A stretch of DNA of 64,000 nt from Hygrophila difformis (taxonomy: Eukaryota > Streptophyta > Magnoliopsida > Lamiales > Acanthaceae). How positions within the stretch are numbered: position 1 is the first letter of the stretch; each line of letters begins with the position of its first letter. Location: the NCBI GenBank assembly GCA_030278955.1, contig JAOANR010000005.1, positions 6,671,785 through 6,735,784 on the forward strand, in the 5' to 3' direction. The notes beneath the pieces were generated by a model. That model was not told where the DNA came from. It ran no database searches and saw only the letters and a program-made list of their open reading frames with translations. The translations under genes were made by a program, and so were the position numbers. Shown piece by piece: positions 45,700 through 56,000 of this stretch.

Positions 45700-48600
45700 G
45701 GACATAAACATGCTTGTGGCTATGAGAGCGTTAAATGCCGACAGAGGGACTGAAACCGCTGACAACGAACAAAGGGGGAATCTCTTTCATTGTCGTTGTA
45801 CTATTTAGGCAATAATGCTACTTTAATTGTTGATAACTGCAGTTGCACTAATGTTGTCAGTTTGTACACTGCTCGCAGATTACAACTGCCCGTTGAGGAA
45901 CATCCCAAGCCATCTCCTCCATTGGATGAACAATAGCGGGAAGACCAAGGTCACGCAACAAGCGTGGGTTCCCATTACTAAAGGAACTTACTCCGAGAAG
46001 GTGTTATGCGATGTCGTCCCGATGAACGCATGCCACGTCTTGTTAGGACGACCCTGGTTATTCGATAAGGATGCCACTTATAGGGGCAAATCCAATGTTT
46101 TATATTTTAAGCATGGGCAGAAAGACTATTTATTTAAGCCTCTGCCTGTAAAAACTTGTAAGACTTGATCAGGAGAAGCTTAGAGCAAACATGGCAAAAG
46201 CGGAAGAGCTTGCCAAAGCCATTGCCAAGGGCAAGGCCAAGGTGGGCCAAACCTCCGCAGAAACAAATGATGAAAGTAGTGTCTGATACTGACTAAAACA
46301 GAATTCAAGCAAGCCGAGCTAGAACCTGGCTTTGCAGGTCACTGTTTCATTGCTTTAGTTAAGCCTGATGAATCTATTTCCAGAAACTACCAATATTGCA
46401 CCTGAATTGTCTGAAGATTTTGCCAGGATGCTTGAACTCAACAAGGATGTATTTCCGGAAGAGGTGCCTGCTGGATTACCACCACTTCGAGACGTGGAGC
46501 ACAAAATCGACTTCATGCCCAGAGCATCGATTCCTAATCGACCCGCCTATCGGATGAATCCTGAGGAAACGAAGGAAATTCAACGATAGGTCCAAGGTTG
46601 CTTGAGAAGGGTTGGGTACGGGAGAGTTTGTCCCCGTGTGCCGTCCCAGTGCTATTAGTGCTGAAGAAGAATGGAGAATGGCGGGTGTGCGTCGATTGCA
46701 GGGCTGTCAATGCCATCACTGTCAAGTACTGCCATCCTATTCCGCGATTGGACGACATGCTCGATGAACTTGATGGTGCAAGCTTATTTTCCAAGATCGA
46801 TCTAAAGAGTGGCTACCACCAGCTCCGGATGCAACCCGGAGACGAGTAGAAAACCGCTTTCAAGACGAAGTTTGGGCTATACGAATGGCTCCTCATGCCG
46901 TTCGGCCTCACAAATGCACCTTCCACTTTTATGCGTTTGATGAATGAAACATTGAGACAATTCATTGGAAAATTTGTTGTAGTTTATTTTGATGATATCC
47001 TTGTATACAACTGAACAGAATCTGATCACATTGCTCATGTTCAACAGGTTTTGAACAAACTGCGAGAAGTGCGACCGTACGCAAATTTTGAGAAATGCAC
47101 CTTCTGTGTTCCGGAGGTCACATTCATGGGATTTGTGGTGGGCAAGGATGGGCTTAAGGTTGATGAATCAAAGATAAGGGCAATTTCTGAGTGGAAACTG
47201 CCGACCACTGTGCATGAAGTCAAAAGTTTTCTGGGTCTAAGCGGATTCTTTAGGAGATTCGTCCCTCAATTCAATGTGATTGCCGCCCCAATCACTTCAT
47301 TGCTTAAGAAGGAGAATCCATTCAAGTGGGGGCCGGCACAGCAGAAAGCCTTCGATGAACTTAAGGACAAATTAACACATGCACCTGTTCTAGGACTGCC
47401 AAACTTTGTATTGCCATTCGAGGTCCAAAGTGATGCATCGGGGATGGGAATGGGAGCGGTGTTACTTCAAGAAGGACGCCCGATAGCGTATTACAGCGAA
47501 AAGTTCAGTGGAGCGCAGTTGAACTACTCCACTTATGATAAGGAATTGTATGCTATCGTACAAGCTTTAAGGACATGGCAGCACTACCTCTGAGGCCGAG
47601 AGTTCATCAGTCATACTGATCACGAGACACTTAAACATATCAAGGTTCAAGGTCAACTGAGCAAGAGACATGCCCGTTGGAGCACGTTTATTAAGACCTT
47701 CCCGTATGTGATCAAGTATAAGAAAGGCAAAGAAAACGTGGTTGCAGATGCGATGTCCCGAAGACTAGCGTTGGCATCATTTGCAACAATCAAGCTATTC
47801 GGATTTGAGCAAGTCAAGACTCAGTATGCCACTGACGAAGACTTCAAGGAAATTTTCAAGCTGACAGAACAGAAAAGGTACAAGGAGTACTGCCGTCTAC
47901 ATGGATTCCTCTACTTCAACAACAGACTATGCATTCCAAGGGGATCCATTAGGGAATTTCTGATCCAGGAAGCTCACGGGGGAGACCTCATGGGACATTT
48001 TAGAAAGCATGCAAATATGGGGGTACTTTATGAAAGATTTTACTGGCCGGAATGCAGAAGCAGGTTTCTGATTACATTGCCAAGTGTTTGGTCTGTCTGA
48101 AGGCCAAATCAACTGTGAAGCCTCATGGTCTGTACCAAGCATTGCCTGTGCCTCAGGGACCCTGGCTGGACATCTCAATGGACTTTGTACTTGGGCTACC
48201 ACGGACCGCCAGAGCTAAAGATTCAATTTTTGTGGTAGTAGATCGCTTTTCCAAGATGGCACATTTTATTCCATGTGCAAAAACCAACGATGCCCGACAT
48301 ATAGCCAAGTTGTTCTTTAGGAAAGTGGTACATCTTCATGGAGTACCGAAAACCATTGTATCTGATCGAGATACAAAATTCATGAGCTATTTTTGAAAAG
48401 GATTTTGGAGAGAGATGGGCACACAACTACTGTTCTCAACATCATACCACCCTCAAACGGATGGTCAAACGGAGGCAATCAACAGAGTGCTGGGTAATCT
48501 ACTCAGAATTATCACATCCTCCAACTCAAAGAGCTGAGAATGTCTGCCGCATATAGAGTTTGCATATAACCGGCATGTCCATAGTGCCACTCATGTGTCT

Positions 48601-49143
48601 CCATTTGAAGTTGTGTATGGTTTTAATCCGCTAACCCCAGTCGATCTCCTGCTACTACCTTGTAGTGAGCATCTTAATTTCAATGGCAGGGACAGGGCAA
48701 CAACGATCAAGAACTTACACAAGGATGTGCGCGAAAGTCTGACGAAAGCTGCTGAAAGCTATGCCAAATATGCCAATCGGGGCCAGAAGAAGCTGATCCT
48801 AAAACCTGGAGATTGCCTGTGGGTTCATCTCCGAAAGGAGAGATTCCCAGCCCAAAGACATGGAAAACTCGCTCCCCGCGGAGATGGACCATTCAAAGTG
48901 CTAGAAAAGATCAACGAAACTGCATACTGGATTGAACTGCCCTCTCACTACAATGTTCATCCCACATTCATTGTTGCAGATCTTTCATTATACGAGCGGG
49001 ACGAGGAGTTTGAAGCTGATCGATTGATGGATAAACCTCCCCAAGGGGGTGGGGATGACATGGATTGTCATGACACATGGCATCATGATTCCCTATTTCC
49101 CGGAAGGGCCGGTTTCAAAGGCACGAATAAAGAAATTTATTAA
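45700..49143 (+). pseudogene. Ty3 pol (protease, RT, RNase H, integrase), many premature stops
   Basis: Domains appear in normal Ty3 order. A protease-like stretch is at 45820-46165 (CTNVVSLYTARRLQL; the catalytic DSG/DGG is not intact). Reverse transcriptase is at 46370-47230 ([13 protein letters not shown], then YFDDILVY at about 46983). RNase H is at 47400-47640 ([13 protein letters not shown] and [12 protein letters not shown]). The integrase zinc finger is around 47980-48110 and the core at 48150-48560 ([32 protein letters not shown]). An integrase C-terminal part ends at 49143, inside LTR 2. In-frame stops are at about 46587, 46847, 47012, 47591, 48395 and 48536, several where the family has a conserved Trp. 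The enzyme set would make and integrate the cDNA; this copy cannot. Confidence 0.85.
49043..49055 (+). other. Ty3 polypurine tract
   Basis: AAGGGGGTGGGGA directly before LTR 2; the usual plus-strand DNA primer. One T interrupts it. Confidence 0.75.
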
Positions 49144-50202
49144 TTCAGTTTCTTTATTTTTATTTCAGGAAGCAAATAAACTGGAGCCGAAGAAGGAGCC
49201 CAAATTGAAGCTGCTGATGCAGGCGGAAGAATACCGGAAGGGCCCTGGTCTCATTAATTTGGGACCCACCTTGTCCAACTGAATCTGGAAGAAAGGAGAC
49301 CTCGAGATGCAAAGACGGATCAAAACAGCATAAAGAGGTCAATTGAAGGGTCCCACAGTCATCGCCGTCGCCGCTGCCGTCTCCACTACCGTCGCCGGAA
49401 CAGTGGCCGGTCAACGGAGTCAACGCCGGAACAGGAACGGAGGGCCCCACCCGGAACAGTTAGGAAGTCTTCAATTTTGGGAAGCTACGACGCGGAACAT
49501 CTACTACGACGCTAAGCCTAGCTGCGACGCTATCCATTGGTTCACGTCGTTGAGTCAGTTTCACGTCGTCAAGAGAAGAAAAATGAAAGAGGTTGCCTAC
49601 GACGCTATCCCCCTACGACGCCAACCCTGTCTCACGTCGTAATGAGGATCACGTCGTAGTCCACCCAGAAGCATCAGGAAGCCATGCCGCCTTACGATGC
49701 CAAGGTCTACCCTACACGCCAGCTGAGTTATAGCGTCGTAATTAGTATAGCGTCGTAATAGTCCAGATTTACTTGTTTTCTTGTATCTGTTTGGTTTAAA
49801 ATATTATTAGGATTGTTGGATTCAGTATTAGGGTTTCCCTCTATATATATGAGGTCCCTTACCTATTGTAAGCACTTTGATATTTTTGAACAACATATTT
49901 TCATTAAATCAAGTCGTTTCTCTTTGAGATCCAACACTTGGTTCTCACAACTTGTGAGTTTACCATTTGGTTCACCCACATCATTGAAGATTGGAATTTG
50001 CTTCAATGGCCTTATCGGAAGATGCACTCATGAAACCATTGTCTTGGGTAAATCTCACTTCCCTTGGATTTACTTAGTCCCCTTCTTCCGAAAATTCCTC
50101 TATCCTTTTATTTTTTTTTCTTTATTTTGTTGTTCTTGTTCATCGTCCTTCTCACCCTTCACCCGAGGACCCAACTTTGGCAAGCAAAACCGATCCATGG
50201 CA
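49056..50202 (+). repeat. Ty3 LTR 2 (shared middle LTR)
   Basis: Begins TGACATGGATTGTCATG. It matches LTR 1 along its length, with many one-base indels in homopolymers. It has about 20 extra bases in the ACGACG region (near 49490-49510) that LTR 1 lacks. The end of the pol frame overlaps its first 88 bases. Confidence 0.85.
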
Positions 50203-51950
50203 TCAATTTATTTTTGGTATCAAAGGCCATTGTTTGCTAGTTGGTAGATTTTCTACATCATTTTTATTTTCATTCTCCTCCATATAAAATCACAAAACCC
50301 TAAAAATATTGTTCTCGGTTCACTGTCCAGATTTGCCATTTTGCTTGAGGCCATTATTTTCCAAATCTAGTTCCATATTCGGATTGAGAAGTGTTTCTAC
50401 TTAGAGATTCATATAAGGTTGGTTGATTTTGGCCAAGGGATTTAATTCCTAGGAATTTTTGAACTTTCGGACATTATTTTCCAAACTTGTATGTTCTTGT
50501 GTGTTCTTGAGTATTTTAATTTTTCTTGTCTCTAATCCGTGTGTGTGTGTTTGTGCATGTTGTTCTATGTGTTTAATGTATTAAATATGGTGTATCTTGC
50601 ATGATGAGCAGTGGGGTTTCATTGGGTTTTGGGAGTGTGAGGTGTTTGCCAAATCATTGGGAAAAATGATGAACATTCATAAATGTTCTTGATTGATTCT
50701 TGTTTGATCCAAAATTGGTGTAATACTTTACTGTTCAACTAGAGTTAGAGGGGACATTTTCTGTTAGGGTACAAGTGCTTTTTGGGGTATTAATTGCATG
50801 TAACTGTGGCTGACGTCGTGCGTGAAGAGCAAGGATTCAAAAATTCAGGGTTTACAATGCTAACCTATTGTTACGTCGTCAAACCTTTCACGTCGTTAGA
50901 CACAATCGTCTCAACGTCGTAACACTCAAAAGTTGAAGAAAAGCTAAGGCAAGCTTACGATGCCAACCTCAGTACGACGCTATCCTCCTTCCACGTCGTA
51001 GCCCAGGCTAGAGACGCAACACTGAAAGTTGAAAGAAAAGATAAGGCAGGCGTCTACGACGCTAACATCCATTACGACGCGATCGACGTTCCACGACGTA
51101 GCCTAGGCTAGTTTCATAATTCCAGCAAAGATCCAAAGTGCGGAGGCTACAACGCCAAACCATCTATGACGCGAACCAAAGTTCCACATCGTACTATTGT
51201 CTAGCGTCGTAACCCGCAAAATTCCAAGGAGGGATCACGTCGCCAAGCTTACGACGCCAACCATTGTTCCACGTCGTCATTGCCTAGCGTCGTACCAGCC
51301 AGAAATTCACCAAGTGTTGAAAGTGCTGATTGTTGAAATTTGGAGATTCCATCATCCAGTCTCGGATTGCCACGTGTCACGCGAATCAGTTTCACGCATC
51401 CATACACGCGTGTGGGAGTTTCGATCGTTTTGAGTGATTTTGAGCGTTATCAATAAAGCGAATATCGGACTGGCACAACCGTGAAACCTAGCCCGTGAAG
51501 CCACTTGAGTATTTATACAATAAAGTAGATAGCGGACTGGCACCGTTGTGAAACCCTTAGCCCGAGAAGTCGTTTGAGTAAACCGGGTATTTTCCTCGAG
51601 TGCAGTTTCTTGTGAGCTTTTATTTTCCTCTTTCAAATTGGGACATATATCACTATTCATTGTTTGAGATACCTGTTTAAAACTGCAAACTCATATCAGA
51701 TTGCACTGCATCATACACATCCATGCTATTTATTGATTGAGTCGAGCACTTCACACTGTTTCGTGATTTGCGCATCCCAATAATTCTATCCATTGCATCT
51801 GATTGGGTCATTGAGCAAGGTGAATTTCGACAGTGGTGTCTGAACCAAGGGCCTGAAATCGAGAGGAATATCTGCGAGTTCACTCTACACATTTTTGTTT
51901 ATTTTTCTAACATTTAATATCTATACCTAGTTTGTCTGTTTTGCTGTGAG
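50203..51950 (+). repeat. Second copy of Ty3 primer site and leader
   Basis: Repeats 42342-44073 nearly exactly, including a primer-site-like TGGTATCAAAGGCC (about 50215) and the full ACGACG/CGTCGT array (about 50810-51300). Confirms that the array belongs to the element and not to the insertion site. Confidence 0.8.
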
Positions 51951-52589
51951 ATGGCAGGTAACACAGGAGCAAGTCTTGATGCGGTCTCAAATTAATGAGG
52001 ATCCATTAATTACTCTCACCAGGTTTGCACACCACTTGAGGTCCGAGATTCGTGAAGAAATGGAAATGCGAGGATATATCAACACCTCACTGAGTTAGTC
52101 AGGAAAGCTTCTAGATTTGAAATGCAGCTTAAGAAGAAGATTCCTAGGCTACCTCCATCAGGGAACTACAATCCGAACAAGCCATGGTTTTAATCCGACC
52201 ACCACAGAATTACAGACCACTGCAGCTGCAGCAACCGCAGCAGCCACAACAGAATGATCAAGGTCGGGATCGACCAAGAGGTTTTGAATTGGGAAAGAAC
52301 TTCAGATAATACAACCGAGATGACAGAAATAGACCACCAGTTAGAGAGCAGAATGAAAATCAAAATCCACCCCGCACGGGATCAAAGAGAAGTCACATGT
52401 TGGAAATGCGGGAAAAGAGGCCATTATGCAAACGCGTGTCCCAATCCCAAAAGGATAGCGATCATCGAGAATGGCGATGAAGCAAGGCCGATACAGGGAG
52501 TCGAGCCTGGGAGTGTTTAGGATTTATGATTCTGATGAAGAGCCAGAAATTGATGGTGAAGATCCAAATAGTCAGTCAGGTTGAGGATC
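51951..52589 (+). pseudogene. Second Ty3 gag copy with 973-bp internal deletion, cut by the gap
   Basis: Starts ATGGCAGGTAACACAGG, the undamaged form of the gag start, and jumps after 10 codons to sequence equal to 45073. Both breakpoints in copy 1 share ATG (44097-44099 and 45070-45072), so about 973 bases were lost at a 3-base microhomology. Continues through the CCHC knuckle (CWKCGKRGHYANACP) and stops at the N run. Confidence 0.8.
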
Positions 52590-53089
52590 NNNNNNNNNNN
52601 NNNNNNNNNNNNNNNNNNNNNNNNNNNNNNNNNNNNNNNNNNNNNNNNNNNNNNNNNNNNNNNNNNNNNNNNNNNNNNNNNNNNNNNNNNNNNNNNNNNN
52701 NNNNNNNNNNNNNNNNNNNNNNNNNNNNNNNNNNNNNNNNNNNNNNNNNNNNNNNNNNNNNNNNNNNNNNNNNNNNNNNNNNNNNNNNNNNNNNNNNNNN
52801 NNNNNNNNNNNNNNNNNNNNNNNNNNNNNNNNNNNNNNNNNNNNNNNNNNNNNNNNNNNNNNNNNNNNNNNNNNNNNNNNNNNNNNNNNNNNNNNNNNNN
52901 NNNNNNNNNNNNNNNNNNNNNNNNNNNNNNNNNNNNNNNNNNNNNNNNNNNNNNNNNNNNNNNNNNNNNNNNNNNNNNNNNNNNNNNNNNNNNNNNNNNN
53001 NNNNNNNNNNNNNNNNNNNNNNNNNNNNNNNNNNNNNNNNNNNNNNNNNNNNNNNNNNNNNNNNNNNNNNNNNNNNNNNNNNNNNNNNN
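52590..53089. other. Assembly gap, exactly 500 N
   Basis: The round length indicates a placeholder for unknown size. Missing material should include the rest of Ty3 copy 2 with its 3' LTR, the 3' part of the interrupted LINE, and the first exons of the downstream glucosidase gene. Translations across the Ns are meaningless. Confidence 0.98.
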
Positions 53090-56000
53090 CATTGGGACAA
53101 CAAATAGTTACTTTCGAGGTAATGTAATGTCTCATCTTCCTGTATTCAGCACTATGCAATTTCTGCATCTTTGCTTGGCAGCTTGGATGTTGGTTTCATA
53201 TTTTAATAAGCTTATGGGCTAATAAGACTGTCTGTCTGTATTTTAGTTTCCCCCCAACACTTCATTTTATGGGACTGGAGAAGTCAGTGGGCAGCTCGAG
53301 CGAACTGGAAAGCGGGCAAGCTGATGAAATCTGCTGTTTTATTAGTCAAGCATAGTTTTTGTTTAGGGCAATTAAATACACTATCTGAATTCTGATGGGA
53401 ATGAATTTTAACTTGTATTAGATTTTTACTTGGAATACTGATGCTTGGGGATATGGCACTGGAACAACTTCGCTGTACCAATCACACCCTTGGGCTCTTG
53501 TGGTTCTACCGGATGGTCAGGCATTGGGTGTTCTTGCTGATACAACTCGACGCTGTGAGGTATTTGTGATCTCTTTGGCGTTTTATGAAGTTCATTGTTA
53601 TTCAAAGTTGACTGTGGAGGATTGTTTGAGCAGATTGATTTGCGGAAAGAATCAAATATAAAGATCATTTCTTCACCAGCCTATCCTGTTATTACATTTG
53701 GTCCATTTGCTTCACCAAATGATGTTCTTATCTCTTTCTCACATGCCGTTGGTAATATTTTAACTTTTATGTTCTTATACTTTTCTCTTTAAATTGAAAA
53801 ATAAGAAGTGAATCAAGTTACCTAAACCTATTTATTATGTTTATGAATGCTAACAAATCCGATTCCTTATACTTCTCTATGTTGAACTTTTGTAGATTTT
53901 TTGCATGTATGGTAGTAAGATTTACCAAGGATTTATTTTTATATCATCTGTTTTGGAAGAAAGGTTGACAAGATGATTTGGAATTGAAAAACCATGCAAT
54001 CTACATCCCTAGGATCCTTTTTGTTTTGTGCAGTTGCATTGAATTTTATTGCATTTAGTAAATGTCTGAAATTTTCATTGAAGATTAGCATGAGCTTCTG
54101 TTCCAGTTCGTCCTTATTCTTTTTCCTTGGATGGTGGCTTTATTGAGGTTTTGTCAACAGGAACTGTATTTATGCCGCCAAAGTGGTCTTTAGGCTATCA
54201 GCAGTGCCGTTGGAGTTATGATTCCGATGCTCGAGTTCGCAAGGTTCAATGGTGTTTGGATGCATTTTTAGTGTGTTTTGAAGTGTTGTTTTTGATTGAC
54301 CCTAGAGAAAACTGAATAGCGATGGAATAATAAAATGAATAGTGTGCAAAACAAGTTACTTTTTCATGGAAAAAAATGCAAAACAAAGATAACACACAAA
54401 AATTGATCCAAACACCCCTTATGTATTCACTGTGATTATTTATTTATTTATTTTAATTTTTTTCCCTTCATACTTCCTTATGCTTAGACTGGAACCTGTA
54501 TATGTGGCAAAAGCGTTTTCTTTTCTCTATCTTTATTGTCCTTAACTAATTGCCAAACTACATCCAATTCCCAACGTGGAATTTTTTTATAATAGCTGTT
54601 CTACTTAACGAAACATACAGCTGCCAAAAAAGGATGGAAGAAGATAAAATAACTGATTTCAACATAAGCTAAATCCCAAAGTACAAGCTAGACTATCAAG
54701 CTCTATTGTTTTTATCTCTATATTATGCAATTCCGTCATTTTCAAAAATGTATGTGGAGGGAACAGCTTATGGTTGCATTATGTTTCTCTTATCTTCTAA
54801 CACATCTAGGAATTATTCTGGTTTTTGTTTCTCAATGCAATTAGGAAGGCTTTGAATGCTTTTAAATATATTAGTATCTTTCTTATATTGCTCAACCTTT
54901 TTTTTGGTCAATGATCTCAGTTGTAGAGTCAACCCTCTTTCTCATAGTACTTACTATCTAATGTTGGGTTTGCCTCTTCATTGTCTTGTGGTTACAGATT
55001 GCAAGGATGTTCCGTGAAAAAGGTATACCTTGTGATGTCGTGTGGATGGACATAGATTACATGGATGGTTTTCGTTGCTTCACTTTTGACAAGGCATGTT
55101 TTCTCCCAGTTAATCCGTGGAAAGATAATATGCTGTCAATATTGTCATATTTCTGTTCTAGTTTCACATTCTGCTAAAGAACTTCTCTTCTTGAGTAACC
55201 ATTTCTATGCATGCATATGTCATTTCTCTTCCTTGGCCTGTTCTGTAATTCTTAAATGTAGTAACCGTTTAATTTTTAATGAGTAACTTGGCCGTACCAT
55301 TATCACTGAATTTGAGGTTTCCATTTAGTTTGTGGCTGGATGGTTTTTATGCTTGTGAATTTCTTTGTTATTCATGCAAGATATGACCAAATATAAAATA
55401 CCAATAGGTCTATGTATTTGTCAAATTATATTGTGTAAATATTGATTCAGTGACGACCTCATATATAGTGGATTAGAACTACAAGAACAAGGAAAAATCA
55501 ATCTATATAATTTACAATCAGTCATATCTCTAGCATAAGTATATAGCATGATTAATTTTGTAAAAATAACTGGTGAGAAAGTTTCTTATTGTTGGCTACT
55601 ACCTCAATTCACAGAACATTAATATGGATTCATTTGGAAATTAATACTTTGAGGCTGTATGAACGGTTTCAAGTTTCTGCTTTCTGTTGCTGATTTTTGC
55701 AGCAATGGACCTCAGGAACTTGTTAATTGTACTCTTTTGAAATTGTCTTTCAAGAAGTGAAGTGATGTTGAGTGTCCCACGTCGGTTATTGAGTGGGATT
55801 CCCCTGGTTTATGTAGTTTGAGTGTCCCACATCAGTTATTGAGTGAGAATCATGTTGGTTTATATGGATAGGAACTACTCTACCCATTGCGAATTGGTTT
55901 TGGGCTGGAACTTTTCTACCCATTGTTTAAGAAGTGAAAAATCTGTCCCCTGTGATTCCTTTTGTTTTTGTGCTTTTTCCAAATAAGAAATGGATTCCAG

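Larger units (their letters stand above)
41227..52589 (+). mobile_element. Tandem Ty3-type retrotransposon: LTR, internal, LTR, partial internal
   Basis: The order is LTR 1 (41227-42341), primer-binding site, untranslated leader, gag and pol (to 49143), polypurine tract, LTR 2 (49056-50202), a second leader, and gag remnants up to the gap. LTR 2 thus serves as the 3' LTR of copy 1 and the 5' LTR of copy 2. Copy 1 is full length; copy 2 has a 973-bp gag deletion and is cut by the Ns. The integrase reading frame runs into LTR 2, and no chromodomain is visible. This layout and the Cys-Thr-Asn-Val protease style remind me of CRM-like chromoviruses, an inference only. Copy 1 pol contains many stops, so it is non-autonomous. 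Confidence 0.85.

Noticed and set aside
52517..53222. Long open frames of about 175-213 codons on both strands
   Set aside because: They consist almost entirely of unknown residues from the 500-N gap.
54107..54160. Extra HGL1 exon extending 5' of 54161
   Set aside because: Open in frame, but the family protein continues directly from 53751 to 54161 in phase; only an alternative acceptor would use it.
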